DNA of 64,000 nt from Auriscalpium vulgare (lineage: Eukaryota > Basidiomycota > Agaricomycetes > Russulales > Auriscalpiaceae). The notes under the pieces are model-generated. The model made no database searches. It worked only from the letters and a program-made list of their open reading frames with translations, and was not told where the DNA came from. Positions 35,401 to 48,697 of the stretch are shown here, piece after piece (within the stretch, counting starts at the first letter, position 1; each line of letters starts with the position of its first letter). Made by a program: the position numbers and the translations under genes. The DNA is taken from assembly GCA_019915015.1 (NCBI GenBank), contig JAHBBC010000054.1, positions 1 through 64,000 of the forward strand. The letters run 5' to 3'.

Positions 35401-36039
35401 ATCCCCATACTTGTGCAAGGGAGAGCTCGCTGACGCTCTGCGCGACTCAGACAATGCCTGGCAAAGGTGGACTGCAGCTCACCGGTAAACTCGGTGAGGT
35501 CATCCGAGAGAGCGCCCAAATAGCGTTGAGCTGGACCAAGGCGCACGCTTACCAACTTGGCATCACTGAGAACGAGAATGACATGATTCTGAATGATCGC
35601 GATATCCACGTGCATATGCCAGAAGGCAGCATCGGCAAGGAGGGTCCCAGTGCTGGTACCGCTCTCTTGTCCGCGTTTGTCTCGCTCTTCACGAAAACGC
35701 AAATCAATCCAGACATCGGTGAGTGCACATTGCTGTACCATGTTGAAGAGGGCTACCTACTGATTGCGTATTTGTACAGCAATGACGGGCGAAATTTCAC
35801 TCGTTGGCCAAGTCCTCCCCGTTGGTGGATTGAAGGAGAAGATACTTGCAGCGCACCGCGCCGGGATCAAGACTATCCTCGCGCCCGCGGCCAACCGCGC
35901 CGACATTGAGGAGAATGTACCGGAGAGCGTGAAGGTAGGCATTCGGTTCGTGTACGTCGAGGACGTGCGGGAGGTACTGCAGGAGGTCTTCCGCGGCGCG
36001 CCGATCACAGAGCGCTGGAAGGACACACTTTCTTCATGA
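32411..36039 (+). CDS. PIM1: Mitochondrial Lon protease
   Basis: Eight exons: 32411-33955, 34011-34309, 34364-34531, 34584-34630, 34680-34918, 34978-35394, 35451-35718 and 35780-36039, all in phase, 1,080 residues. The N-terminus is a basic, Ser-rich matrix-targeting sequence ([16 protein letters not shown]). The LON substrate domain follows ([20 protein letters not shown]), then a coiled linker. The AAA+ module has Walker [10 protein letters not shown] and Walker [10 protein letters not shown]. The protease domain carries the catalytic Ser in [13 protein letters not shown] and Lys in [12 protein letters not shown]. Length agrees with yeast Pim1. Pro/Ser-rich inserts lie at about 32670-32800 and 33190-33300, and a low-complexity insert at about 35040-35220 separates ATPase and protease. 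It degrades damaged matrix proteins and helps maintain mitochondrial DNA. Confidence 0.95.
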
Positions 36040-36222
36040 TCGCACAGTCAACATCTATCTATCATCCATATCACAGCGACGTAAACTGTTATCCGCATTT
36101 TTAGAGAGCTTTGCTGCCGCGAACTACATAGCAATTATTGTGTATTACAAGATCTGTCCTCAACTCACGATTTGTTCATGTTCCTGCCGCTTCCAGGTTC
36201 TAGGTGTTGCTACCATCTCTGT

Positions 36223-38366
36223 CTAGAGCCACTCCACAGTCTGTTTAAACTTTCAGTCCTGAGAACAGCACAAAGGTATGAAGGGCGGCACTTACGCCAG
36301 GAGGTTTCGACGAAATGTCATATGTAACGCGATTAATGCCAGACACCTCGTTCGTTATGCGGGACGATATGCGCCTCAGGACTTCGGGCGGGAAGACATA
36401 CCTAAAGACGAACTAGGTCAGAAGAACGCGGTCAAGCTGCCGCGAGTTATCCTACCAGTCCGCGGTCATGAAATCCTCCGATTGCACCGCCCGCAGCGCG
36501 ATAACCTAAATCCGTCAGCATTTCACAATGCCTCTCAAAGCACGGTTCGCCACCTGCTCGTATGTGCGCTTGTCGCCCATGACGCCGACCGCCTTCACAG
36601 GCAGGAGCACGGCGAACGCCTGGCTGATCTCGTTGTATAGGTTCGCCGCACGGATTTCCTCGATGTAGATGCTGTCCGCGTGCTGCAGGATCTTGACCTG
36701 CTCCCGCGTGACGGGCCCGAGGATGCGAATTGCGAGACCCGGTCCTGGGAAGGGGTGCCGCTGAACCAATGGCGCCGGGATGGAGAGCAAGCGGCCGAGA
36801 GCGCGGACCTCATCTGAGAGACAGCTTGTATCAGTCGGCCGGCAGAGGGGCAACCGGAAGTACGCACCTTTGAATAGCTCTCGCAGAGGCTCGATGAGCT
36901 TGAGCTTCATATCCGCGAGCAAGCCACCGACATTGTGGTGTGTCTTGATCGTCGCGCTGGGCCCTTTGAAGCTGATGCTCTCGATAACGTCGGGGTAGAG
37001 TGTGCCCTGCAACAGCCACTCGATCTTGCCCTTCGCCTCTGCCCCGAGCTCTTTCTCCTCCTGCTCCGCCTCTGCCTCGAGCTTTGCTGCCTGCTCCTCA
37101 AAGATGTTGATGAAAGTGTTGCCAATGATCTTGCGCTTTTTCTCGGGGTCCTCGACGCCATCGAGTCGCGACAGGAAAAGGTCCGACGCGTCGACGACGG
37201 TGAGGTTGACACCAAGGTCCTTGTTGAGCATCTCATTGACCTGCTTGGCCTCGTTCATGCGCAGGACACCGTTGTCGACCATGATGGCGTGGAACCTACA
37301 GCCAGGATCAGCGGAGCGCCCCAAGCATATGAGTATTGAGGTAACCTGTCGCCTATTGCTTCATGCATCAGCTTCGCAGCAACGGTGCTGTCGACGCCTC
37401 CGCTAACAGCACCGATGACACGACCTTTGGGCCCGCATATCTCCCGGATGCGCTTGATCTCCTTCCCAATGAATTCTTCCTGCGATAGGCATAAGCCCCC
37501 CTCCGGAATGTGTATGGAGGGCAACTCACCATCGTCCAGTCCGTTTTGCAGCCGCAGATGTTGAGCACAAACCGGCCGATGACTTCTTTCCCTCGAGGAG
37601 AATGTGTCACCTCCGGGTGGAATTGGATACCATATATAGGTTTTGAATCGTGGACAATTGCAGCGAAGGGCGCTGTTTTGGTATGGCCGATGACTTGGAA
37701 ACCTGTCGGAAGTCCCGAGAGTTGGTCTCCATGGGACATCCAAACCTGTGTTGCTGTCAGAAACATGGATCTAACAGAAGATATAGGTGCTCACCTGAAG
37801 GTCATCGCCGAGGCCCTCAAACAACGCATTGACTGAGGATCCCTCCTTGTCTATTTTGTTGATCTGGACCTGCGCAAACCCGTACTCGCGATGATCGCAT
37901 TGTGCGACAGTGCCTCCAAGCTGCCAGGCTAGCTCCTGTGCACATGGTCAGGCAAGAGTTAGGGAAACAAATTTGACTTTTCACGCGCCTGCAGCCCATA
38001 GCATATACCCAAGATGGGCACACCCAACTCGAAGACATCGGGGTCCACATGTGGTGCATCATTGTCGTAGACAGAGTAGGGCGACCCGGAGAGAATGATT
38101 CCTGCGAAGATGGTGAGTTGACGGTGCCGACCGCACCAGGTCTTGGCCACACACCTTTCGGCGTCCACTTCAGATCCTTCAGCTTCTGGGTACATGGCAT
38201 CAGCTCCGCGTAGACATTCAGTTCTCGACATCTCCGGGTGATCAGATGGCTGTACTGGAAATCGGTCAGGTCAGATACGCAGTGCGCACGCGACAATCGC
38301 TGGGTTGACCTGAGAGCCGAAATCCAGAATAAGGATGGTGTCGAATTGATCGTGGATTTCTGCCAT
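36223..38366 (-). CDS. GUA1: GMP synthetase (glutamine-hydrolysing)
   Basis: It turns XMP, ATP and glutamine into GMP, the last step of guanylate synthesis, in the cytosol. The ATG at 38366 is followed by [20 protein letters not shown]. The class I amidotransferase has Cys in [12 protein letters not shown] and the His/Glu pair in [11 protein letters not shown]. The ATP pyrophosphatase loop is [13 protein letters not shown]. The C-terminal dimerisation domain includes [15 protein letters not shown] and ends, through small exons, in [14 protein letters not shown] then TVEWL. About nine exons are needed; the last coding exon holds only five codons and the stop. The family length (about 540 residues) is met. 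It is convergent with Lon, with only 183 bases between the two stops. Confidence 0.93.
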
Positions 38367-38681
38367 GGCAGTACCTGCAAGGCGTGAAAAGGGAGTGCGA
38401 GAGAAGGATGCTACAAACTTTCTTCGCCGCAACGCTGGAAGTCAGACTCGGAGTTTCCTTTTTCGAGTTTGTAGGCGCGACGCGATGCGTGGGAAACCAG
38501 TGTAGTACTGCCCGGGCCCCGCGGCAAAATACAAGGTGCTATAACAATGATATAGTACTAAAGTGATGTACACATGCGTATGTAGACATTACATAGAATA
38601 CCCACAACATTACCGTAGATACTTACAGAAAGCGATGCGACGCGGTGATGCATATGCGTCTCAAAAGAGGCCTGCTCAGCT
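38367..38681. other. Short region between GUA1 start and XRN1 stop
   Basis: Both genes are on the minus strand; these 315 bases must hold the GUA1 promoter and the XRN1 3' end. The middle is AT-rich. No further element was recognised. Confidence 0.45.
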
Positions 38682-41600
38682 TTACGACGGCAACGGCGGC
38701 GCAGCGAACCCGCGCCCGCGCCCACCACGGAACCCTCCTCGTGCCCTTCCTCTCTCAAACCCACCGCCAAACCCTCCGCGCCCTCTGAAAGTGTTCATGA
38801 AGCCGCCTCGTGGAGGCATCGGCGGAGTATGGTTCTGACCGCCCCGATGGTGATTGAATGCACCTCGCGTGGCGGGAGGCGACTGCTTCGCCTCTGCGTC
38901 TTCCGCGTCTGCCGGAGCAACTTCTGGAGCAAGAGCTGACGCAGCGCCATTCACAGCAGGCGCCGGCGCCGGGCCGTTCGCGTGCTTTGCATGAGGTGGG
39001 CCGCCACGCCCGTTCACATATCCTCCTCGCCCACGATTAGGGTTAGTCATGATATGCACAGGCGATGCTCCGCTGTGAATCACGGTGAGACACTCATATG
39101 GAGTAATGTCTTGGATAGCACTTACTTTGAAGGCGCAGGGGCAGCTCGGAAGCCGGACGCTGCTTGTTGACCAGCACGAGGCTGGATCGCCGGGTGGGGG
39201 CCAAATCTCGGCTGGAATGGCGGATTTGGCGCAGGAGGCGGGGCCTTGGGATTGACCGACGTAACAAATTGCGGGTGCGACAGATTCAAGCACGTGTTGA
39301 ACTCAACTGTCGAACCACGATATTGGGAACATCTGAAAAGCATCGCAGTGTGAGTTTGACGGCCAATATTTCCATTTCAAGACCAACCTGTCGCCGAGTG
39401 TGGTACCCGACATGAACGCGACGTCCCACACGACGTCCATGTTTTTCGCGTTCAAACCAATCACCACACCTTTTGCAGAGAGGGGCACGCCTCCGCTGTC
39501 CTGTACCATGGTTACCCTATCCCCTAGCGTGAAACTTTGGTTTTGCAGGCGATAGACAGCATGTGCCGGTTTGAGGACCGCGCGTCTCGGGATCTTATTC
39601 ACGACCACCTTCTTGAAATTCGATGGAGACCGGCTGCGGTTGGAGTCGTCCGCGAGTTTCTCGATCTCAGCCACTGTGGTCTATGGCAGATTTGGATCAG
39701 CTTTATTTACACGAGGAAGCATACCGAGCGTACCTTCTTGAGCTGATCGCAGAATAGTGACACGGGCTCGAAGTCTCGGACTCCTTTCGTCGCCAGCCAT
39801 GACCGTATCTCCTTTGCTCTCGCATCGGGGTCATCAACGCCCTGGAAGGTTGTTGCGGCCTTCGCCATGTCTGCCCTTAATTTAGCCGACACGAAGATAC
39901 GTAGCAGACTGATAGATCGACACGTACCGTCACCCGAACGGTCTAATGACCGAAACACGTCAGGGTACTTTTGCTGAAGCGAAGGCGCATGGTGAGCGAC
40001 GTCAAGCTGCAATCGAAGCCAAACACATACCCGATACTCGCGGATCAGGTCCACGGCGACGTCACTGAACTCCCAGTACCGGCTTTCTTTCCGCGAGTAA
40101 TCCAAAACTTTCATCCCCTTCGCCTCAAACTTTAGGCTCAGCCCGAGATTGACTTTCTGATTGTCGGTGGTAAGAACCATGAAGCTTGACGTGATCCTCG
40201 ACAGCGCCCGCGACGAAATGCCAAGCATGTCAGCAACGGTGTAAGAAGGGTAGTACTTCGTAGGCAGGCGGTCGGTCACAATAGATTTGAACAGGTCCTT
40301 CTCTGTCTTGTCCGATGGCGAGATCTGAGGCATTCAGTCAGTTCTTCAGTCTCGACGTTTGCAAGGCAGAATTAACAGCTTACCGCAAGAACGACAGACA
40401 ACGAGTCTTTCGTCGTGGAGGAGACCTGGGCAGCCACACCGTACGCGTGTTCGCCGAGGAAGAACACCTTGCTGCCATCGGGGTACTCTTCCGACAAAGG
40501 TGGAGGCTCCTTCTCCATGAAGCGGGGATCTTCAGCCACAACCTCAGGCACGGCAAGCTGAACGGCCACTTCGACCTCTTTGTTCGCGGCCTCGTAGTCT
40601 TTTACTAGCGCACCGCTTTCCAGTCGTTTGAGACCTGGAGCGACCGGTGAACAGGCTCCTATAATCCCGTGGTAAATATGAGAAAGCTCACCTTTGAGCG
40701 GCCGCACATGTAGCAGGACCTCCACACTGCCGGTGATGACACCCGTCTTCTTCGAGTAGATCTGCTCGATGCGCTCTGATTTTGCCTTCCACATGCTCAG
40801 CCCCTGCTGCGAATGTGGGTTGCTGACCACCCGCTGCGGCGCGCCTGGCGTGACGGAGATCTTCTCGTACTTGAACAGCGAGTCCGACACTGATGCGACG
40901 AGGCCTTCCTGGAGGAATGGCCAGCTGATGAACGTCTTCTTGCCCACCAGCTCGCGAGCAATGTCCTCGACTTTGCGGCCCTCGTGAGGATTCTGAATAT
41001 GGATAATCATCGACTTGTTGCGGCTCTCCGAGCCGTGAACGTTGACGCCATGGGGACCTAGCGAAGCAGTATGCGGGAGAGTCTTGAGCGTAGGGAAGCC
41101 GGCGAGTGCTGCCGTGCCAAGGAAGACGCCATCGCAAAGACCCTGGACAAGGTGCAAGCCATCGAGCGTGGGCAGATGGAAGGGTTCCGTGATGCATGTG
41201 CATCGGTAGAGAGGGGGGAAGAAGCCTGGGAGAGAAGATGGGTACGTAGTCGGCTCGCCGGGATTATAGCGGAATGTATAACTAGTCCCATAAGAGTTAC
41301 GCTTGACTTCTTCTGCCGTTAGTCGGTGTTCTCGTGCTGAAGCATTGTGTCAAGGCATGGAATGGGCAGCAAGACGCAGGAACTTACATTTCATCGCGCG
41401 GAGCAGCCTCTCCTCTTCGATGAACGGAATCTTCACCACCGCCTCCCAATCCTGCTTCTTGCCGTTCAAGTCCTGCTCGAACTCGGCAGGGTAGAAGTCG
41501 AGGAGGGGCGAATTTGGGTCATACATAAGGTCCTGGTACGCGCTCGGTAGGAGGTCTTTGCTTGCTGCGGGCATGACGCCCATGAGCTGCTCGAATGGCC

Positions 41601-43993
41601 GGAACGGCTTCCCCAGGTCGAAGGTAAAAGACATCTTGTCGACCCCTTTCAAGTCTTTTGTACGAAGCAAGCGTGAGTGGTTCTGCCGTGTGAGACAGGG
41701 TATATGCGCACCAGAAATTCGAGGCGCATAGTGGTAGTCGTAAAACCAACTCCAGGAAGCAACGCCGCTGTAGTAGTAGAACATTACCCACTGCAGCCCT
41801 TCCACCCATCGATAGACAAGCTTGGACATCGGCTCTGGGTCATCGTAGCTAAACTCTAGCTTCCCCTACACCAAGGCCAGTCAGAGTCGGCCCCAACTGA
41901 GTGGTGTCAACCATACCTGGTAGTAACCTCTCTTCCACTCGTCCATCTTCTCCTTGATAGATCGCTCATACCGCGCGTCAAAATCCGCGTCCTCCGCGTC
42001 CTTCATCACCTTCGCCTTCTCATACTTCTTCAGCACACGGTCTACCGCATCCCGGCCCTCTTCGTCCTCGTCCTCCCACTCATCATCGTCACCCGGTTCA
42101 GGCAACGGCTCCTCGAGCGCACCTGGGAAGCGGAACGTCACCAGGTTCTGATCGTCCTCGTCGTATTCGTCCCACATTAGCTCAAGGTGCAAATCCGCCG
42201 CGATGTCCGTGATGAATTTGCGCTCGCGCGCGGAGAATGTGTTCGGCAAGTCAAGGCGCGCCGCACGGAGGGCCGCGGGCGAGTGGTTGCCGCGATATTG
42301 CAAGACGAAAGATTTGACCTGGTCAAAGATCATCCGCTGTGATGGGGTCAACACTGAAGGTGCCGGTGAGCTCGTAAACGGCCACAGTGGGAAAGGAAAC
42401 GCACCAAGAGCAGCCTTCTTCTGCGCCTTTTCCATCTCCTTGACGTGCTTTGCCTGCTTCCCTTTGTACCAGTTCAAGTCTGCGTACTCCTTCTCAAACA
42501 CCTCCCGCTCCCAGTCCGCCATCTCATTCAAGATAACCTGCAGCCTCTTCGTGTCAATGACGCCACTATCATTCAGGTATCCTCCTGCAGAGTAGAGCAT
42601 TGGCAGTGTACATAACGGAGATTGGCGGGGAACGTACCAAGCGACGGCAGGACCTTCATGTAAACATCAAATAACCGCTCCAGCCCATTCTCGTGGATAT
42701 GCAGGTCCGGAAGATGAGGCAAGAAATCGTTACCAACGAAAACGGCAAGCACGATGAAGTCGTCTATGACGCGCTCCAGGTTGTAGTCGAACGGCAGCAA
42801 ACGCGCCACTTCCCGGAATTCCAGGTCCAGGTACTCCCGCATCAGTGATAAATGCAGCAAGTAGAAGGTGATAGTCTCCAGCCTTGAGCCAGACTCAGTT
42901 CCGCCTAAGCCGTTATAAGAAGAGTAACGCACCCTCCGCTGCTCTTCTTCTTCGACGCCGGCCCAAACTTCACCTCCTCCCGCAGCAAGCAGAAATGGGG
43001 GTCATGGCTCAACAGTCCCAACATGATGAGGTCGGCGTCGAGCCCATACATGCAATGCCGCACGTTGGGGTCGTACTCCGGCTGCGCCTTCGACAGGCGG
43101 ATGTACTCCATTATCTTGTGCTCGCCCTCGCCGGGCACATCATGCCCCGACAGCACAACCTGCACCTCCCGCCAATTCGCGTCCTCGCTGATCTTCTTGT
43201 TCACAAAGTATCGCAATTGCTCCGAGAGCCGCGCCATGAACTGCGTGCCTGAAATTTCCGGCCGTATTAATATGACAGTTTCCAGCATGCATATCAATTG
43301 TAAGGACTCGCCTGGTGTGATGCAGTTGCTGTCAAACGCCTTCTCCTCCGGCAACTTCTCTCCTCTGCTCTCCGCCTTCTCGCGGACCTCACGCACTTCC
43401 TTCGCTGTACGGAAGCGCCGACTCCGCTGCTGGTTCATCTTCGCGCGGGGCGCGACACCGTCGACGGCCATGAAGAACAGTTTCTTTGGCTTGATTTTGC
43501 CGAAGAGATGGTCAACGTATGCGAAGATGGCCGTGAAGATTTGCTCTTCGGATAATCGGAAATGCGCGTCATTGTCGTTGGGATGGGAGCCTGCAAGGCA
43601 AGGGAGTGTTATGCGCACTCTCCGCCCATGCTTCAAATGTTGACTCACAGTTGTGGATGATTCCGTTGAAGTCCAGGTACAGATTATCTTCATGGTGTAT
43701 GGTGTTGGCCTTGGGAGCGGGGGCCAGGGTAGAAAGGACTCACCGAACTCGGGAATCTTGTTCTCCTCGATAATCTGCGATGTCAACGCGTATCGTTCCC
43801 TAGTTCCAACGCGCACACTGATCAGTGAGCTGTCTCGTGGAGCAAAAGCATACACTCACGATATGTATCTGAAGAACTGGGCGCTCCGAACATCAGCGCC
43901 GCTTCCTTGCAGTCACCGCACGCAGACCTACCTTGGGGATACCTGCACAAACGATGAGCTTCGGTAAGCTTGACTAGCATGATACGCACCCAT
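38682..43993 (-). CDS. XRN1: 5'-3' exoribonuclease 1 (Xrn1)
   Basis: The main cytoplasmic enzyme that degrades decapped mRNA. The start is built from tiny exons, 43993-43990, 43942-43932 and 43876-43860, then an exon from 43799; together they spell MGIPKFFRYISERY, the family N-terminus. The nuclease core follows: YLDFNGIIHNC, FMAVDGVAPRAKMNQQRSRR, SGHDVPGEGEHKIMEYIR and YGLDADLIMLGLLSHDPHF, with the acidic metal ligands intact. Next come WYKGKQ.., YYYSGVASWSWFYDYHY, the D1 region (MIIHIQNPHEGRKV) and an SH3-like part (SFTLGDRVTMVQDSGG). The C-terminal tail is rich in Gly, Arg and Pro with several RGG repeats, fitting RNA or granule binding. Many introns occur; total length is above 1,400 residues. 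Confidence 0.93.
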
Positions 43994-44921
43994 GATTGTG
44001 TTGAAGCGACCTCGAGGGTCGTGTGAGCACTGAGGCAAGGAACAAGGTGGGACGACGTGCGCACTGCGGCGCGCGTCCGTGTCCGTCGTGCATGCGGTGG
44101 CGTCGCCGGGGCCACTTCCGGATTCGCGTATTTATGCGGGCCGGCCAGTGTATTAGCCACCGTGACGCCGGGGTGCCACCTTTTCCTCAACCTTCATTAA
44201 CCTTGGACAGAATTCTAGAAAGGACACCCTTCAGCGTGCATTGTTCAGCTCAGAGGTCCAAGCAAACTCCTACCAGCTGTTCTGGTGTATGTTGCCCGGC
44301 AGAGAACGTTTATAACCCCATCTTATTCCCAGGCCGCGCATCCGTTCAACTGAAGCATCCCGAAGTGAATACTGTCACTTTGCGACCCTGGCTACTTTTC
44401 TGGGAGTCTGGGACGTTTCAACTCTTGCGTAACGCTCGAGAGTGCAACTATTAAGTCTGGCCTTCCACACTTTCCAAGGGACCTGTCTACAGCTTCTGTA
44501 CTCTCAAGCGCGTCTCTCATGCGCGTGTCTTGGACGCGCCGCGGCTGCATGGCAAACCCTTCTTCCTGTCGTCAATGTACCCTCCAGGCCCCGTCCGGTC
44601 TGGCACCCGCATCCTGTCCAGTGTCTTTCGAAGCGATCCACATCTTGTCTGAGCTATTCTCTCGTCAGCCCACGCCATATCAACCTAATTCTCTCGCACA
44701 TTCACATGTATCTCGACATCTTCCCACAACATCGCGCACAACACACCACAATCGCACCAACCGCACCCACGACTCCCCACCCACGTGACCTCGCTGTCGC
44801 CATCTTGCCTTCTCCGCACGCAAGCACTTGGCCAAGTGACTCTCCACGATGAATGCGTTATAAGACTTCGCTCGAGGAACCTCCGCCTTAGCGGACCCCA
44901 TTCATTTCTGTGTTGAACAAA
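43994..44921. other. Divergent promoter region of XRN1 and the dioxygenase gene
   Basis: A 930-base region with chance frames only. A TATA box for the right-hand gene is listed separately. Confidence 0.45.
44859..44864 (+). promoter_or_regulatory. TATA box of the dioxygenase gene
   Basis: TATAAG (in GCGTTATAAGAC) stands 63 bases before the ATG at 44922, a usual distance for a fungal core promoter. Confidence 0.45.
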
Positions 44922-46564
44922 ATGGCCCCAGTGGCAACGCTAGAACGCGAGCCCGCGCAGGACAAGGTTTTCAACCCGTTCTACTCGCCGTCGATTGCAG
45001 ACGATGGGAACGACTCATACAAGTTCGCACAGTACAAGGTGCGTCAGCCACAGCGATAGCGCCCGCCCACCAGCAGCTCACTAGTGCTCCCACTCCAGCC
45101 GACGTTCCCGGACGTTGCTTGGGAACCGCTGAAGGAGATCGCGGTCGCCGAGCGTGCGCTGCATGCCGACCCCGCCAAGAAGGCGCTGCTGTCCGCGGCG
45201 TCGAAGGTGATCACCCTGACGCCTGCGATCGGGACCGAGATCCACGGGATCGACCTGCGCCAGCTCTCGGATGCGCAGAAGGATGAACTGTGAGTGCGAC
45301 ACATGCGTCGGCGTCATCTCAATCGAAGCCTCGTGGTGCAGGGCGCTGCTAGTTGCGGAACGCGGGGTAGTCTGTACGTGGTCGTGTCTCGGCGTGGAGA
45401 AGTTACCGACGTCAAATAGTCTTCCGTGACCAAGAGATCAATATCCACGAGCAGCTCGCGCTCGCGCGGCACTGGGGGCCCCTGCACAAGCACGCCACCA
45501 CCCCTGTGCCCAAGGAGCCCGGGCTCGAAGAAGTGCACGGTACGCATATTCCCTTCGTCCTCCTCTCATCTACCCATCCACCCCCTGCAGTTGTCTACAA
45601 CGACAGCTCTCGCCGCCCCGACCCGTCCTCCTTCTCCGCACTTGAGCTCTGGCACTCCGACGTGTCCTACGAGCTGCAGCCGCCCAGTACGACGTCGCTC
45701 AAGGTGATCACCGGGCCCGAAACGGGCGGCGACACGCTGTGGAGCTCGGGGTACGCGCTATACTCGTCGCTCAGCCCGGGCTTCCAGCAGTACCTCGAGG
45801 GCCTTTCCGCTGTCCACAGCGCGGTCGCCCAGGCCGACGGCGCGCGCGCAGCGGGGCTGCCCGTGCGTCGCGAGCCCGTCGAGAGCGTGCACCCCGTGGT
45901 GCGCGTGCATCCCGCGACGGGCTGGAAAAGCGTCTACGTTAACCCCGGTGAGCTGTCCCTGTGCTCCTCGCGCAGGAGGATCGACCACCCTCGGGCCTGC
46001 GCGAGCTCATTGCAACTTTGTATGTTGACGCGTCCGTACAGGGTTCACGCGCCGCATCGCCGGCGTGCCCAAGGCAGAATCAGACGCGGTCCTGGCGTTC
46101 CTCTTCCACCAGATCAGCGAAAACCACGACTTCCACGTGCGCTTCCGGTGGGAGCCCAGCTCGATCGCGCTATGGGATAACAGGGTACGTGCTGCAGTGC
46201 ACTACCGGTCGTGCAAGATGATGCCGCGCGCTAACTTATTCGCTCTACCCGCCGCCCCCTCCTATCCATACCCGCTACCCGCCGCGTCGTCCGGCCACCC
46301 CTGCCCGGTACGTCCCCGCTGCTGCCCGCCCGCCCGCCTCGATAGGTCGTCACGCACACCGCGACGTTCGACTTCTGGCCTGCCACGCGCCACGCGCTCC
46401 GCGCGACGCCGCACGGCGAGCGGCCGACGTCCGTCGCAGACTACGAGGCGCAGGCGGGGAAGCCAGCGCGCGACCGGCAGCGCGAGGTGTGGCGCCAGCA
46501 GGGTGTGGACGTGCCGGAGGTGAAGAAGGGCGCGGATGCGCGCCCGCGGGGGTACAATGACTGA
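44922..46564 (+). CDS. TauD-family Fe(II)/2-oxoglutarate dioxygenase (sulfonate dioxygenase-like)
   Basis: Starts MAPVATLEREPAQ. Exons 44922-45038, 45099-45289, 45342-45373 and from 45420 on can be followed; the third is only 32 bases long and encodes part of ALLVAERGVVFF. Iron ligands are the HxD pair in LWHSDVSYEL and the distal His in THTATFDFWP; the Arg in RHALRATPHGERP would bind 2-oxoglutarate. VITGPETGGDTLW and VHPVVRVHP.TGWKSVYVNPG are typical of fungal TauD/Jlp1 proteins. The C-terminus is acidic-basic and ends ARPRGYND. No targeting signal is seen. The family oxidises sulfonates such as taurine, or related substrates, using oxygen and 2-oxoglutarate; the actual substrate is not known. 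Confidence 0.85.
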
Positions 46565-47068
46565 GCGTCCGCGAGACCTGCTGCGGTTGAGTAGATGTTT
46601 TGGTTTGCAAACCCGAGTCTTAGACTTTGTGTGAGACAGCGTGTCTAAGTACATATCATACGGCGGTCTCAGCTAGGCAAGCGACGGTAGTGCTCGGTAG
46701 TGCGACTCGGGCGCTGACCTCGTGGAGCGGGACCGAACGCAGTGCCTGTGCCTGTCCCTAAATCGTGGCGATCTAGCCATATTGCCGCCATCCCGATCCG
46801 AATTGCCGCGCGTACCGCATCGATCTGAGCACGCATCACACCTCAATCTCATCTCATCGCATCTCATCTCGTCCCGCCTGCCGCCGTGTCGGCGCTCCCA
46901 CGTACAGCGCAGGCGTATGTTTATTATGCGTACACAACTACAGGAAACAACGTCCAAGTACTCTTCAGACCGCGAACGGACAGAAACGTCACCCGCATTG
47001 ATATCTCACGAGTGGTACCTACGCGGACGATCAGTACCGTGCCCGCACACACCCGCCAGCTGGGGAAC
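46565..47068. other. Convergent intergenic region
   Basis: Holds the 3' ends of the dioxygenase and GATA-factor genes. A short run of CATCTCAT-type words lies at about 46850-46870. No gene is supported; the long plus-strand frame here is the shadow of the GATA gene. Confidence 0.5.
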
Positions 47069-48526
47069 TCACTGGGAAGACGCGCGCGCATGCGCAGACG
47101 GGTGGGACCGCAGGAACGACTGGTGCTCTGGCGGCGCGTACCCACCCCTGCCAGCCCACGGTGGCGGCGGCGGCGGCGCGCCCCCCTCGCCGCCAGGTGG
47201 CGGCATCATCTGCGCGTGGTGGTGCGGTGCGCTGCCGCTCGACACGGGGACCATCCCGTACTGGGGCCCTGCGGGCGACATCGGCGACGAGAGCGTGCTC
47301 GTCTTGGTCAGCGCAGGGCTCGGCTGCGGCTCGGCTGGCGGCAGGCTCAGCGTGTGCGTCGACTCGCTCGCGCTAGTCGCGCTGTGTGGCGGGTCGTTGG
47401 GCCCACCGGAGAGAGACGACGCGCTGGCGTTGCTGGCCTCCTGCATGCGCGTCGACGCGCGGAGCATCTCGAGGTCGATCGCGGGCGGTTTGGACCCGTC
47501 GGCGTTATTACCAGCCTTGTCTCGCTTGCGCATCAGCTTCGCGTAGTCTAGCAGATGAAATGAGCGAGTTGCCACGGAAAAATGAAGGGAAAAACTGACG
47601 AAGCCCGCAGGCGTTGCATAACGTCCGGGCACCGTCCGGACCGCGGCGCCATTCGGGCGTCTCGCGGATGTTGCACGAGTGGCATTTGCCTGGAGGGGTT
47701 GCGCGCTAGAACGGGGCGTCAGAACGCGGGCGTGTGACAAGCGACTAGGACAATCACTCGACTGACACTGCGCTTGCGGTACTTGCTCTTCGGCTGACCA
47801 GGCCCTCCGTTTTGCCCGGAAGTGGTCGCGCGCTTGGTGCGGATGAGCGCCATGTCCGCTTCTGCAGTCGACTGCGCCTATCGTCCGGACACGCCATATC
47901 GGCGATTCGTCAGTGATCCACCCGTTATCCGATGCGGTGGGAATGCGCACCTCGCCGCCAGACACCCCCGGATCGGCCGGCGCATCAGGTGTCATGTCCT
48001 CCCACGGCCTCTTCGGCGGTCGAGTCTCCTCGTGCGGCGAGTACACGTCCTTCAGCTCCTGCTCAGACAGCGACAGCCGCCGCAGGTCCTCCAGCAGCCG
48101 CACCACCGTGCTCGCGTGCTTCCCCATCTCCGTCAGCTCAGCCGGCGTGGGCTGCGCGTCTGGCCGGGTCGCCTTGATTGTCGCTGTGCCGATATTATCA
48201 ACCACCATTCCTTCCGTCACAGCCGTCACGCCTACCGTAGTGAGTCGCAAAATGATATAGCGCATTGCAGTGTTTTAGAATCTGCCGATAACGTTAATCA
48301 GGAGATCCGAGGGCACACGACAGCAGACCGTACCTCGGCCATCGTGCCCTGTCGCTGATTGACCTTCTCCATGTCAGGCCGAGGCGCGCTAACCCCACGC
48401 GTCTCTACCGCCGTCACCGTCGGAACCAACGGAGCAGGTTTTGCATATGCAGTTACCGGTGGTAGCGTCGGCTGAGGCGGCGGCTGCACGGCGTGCTGCT
48501 GTGGTTGCGGCGGCTGCTGCTGTTGC

Positions 48527-48619
<93 letters not shown>

Positions 48620-48664
48620 TGCTGTTGCTGCTGTTGATGTTGATGTTGCTGCTGCTGTTGCTGC

Positions 48665-48697
<33 letters not shown>

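Noticed and set aside
44023..44852. Two plus-strand frames of about 140 codons upstream of the dioxygenase
   Set aside because: They lie in the divergent promoter region, one overlapping the TATA-box area, and show no family features.
46722..47546. Open frame of 274 codons on the plus strand
   Set aside because: Mirror of the GATA-factor C-terminal exon; the minus-strand frame carries the zinc-finger context and explains the openness.
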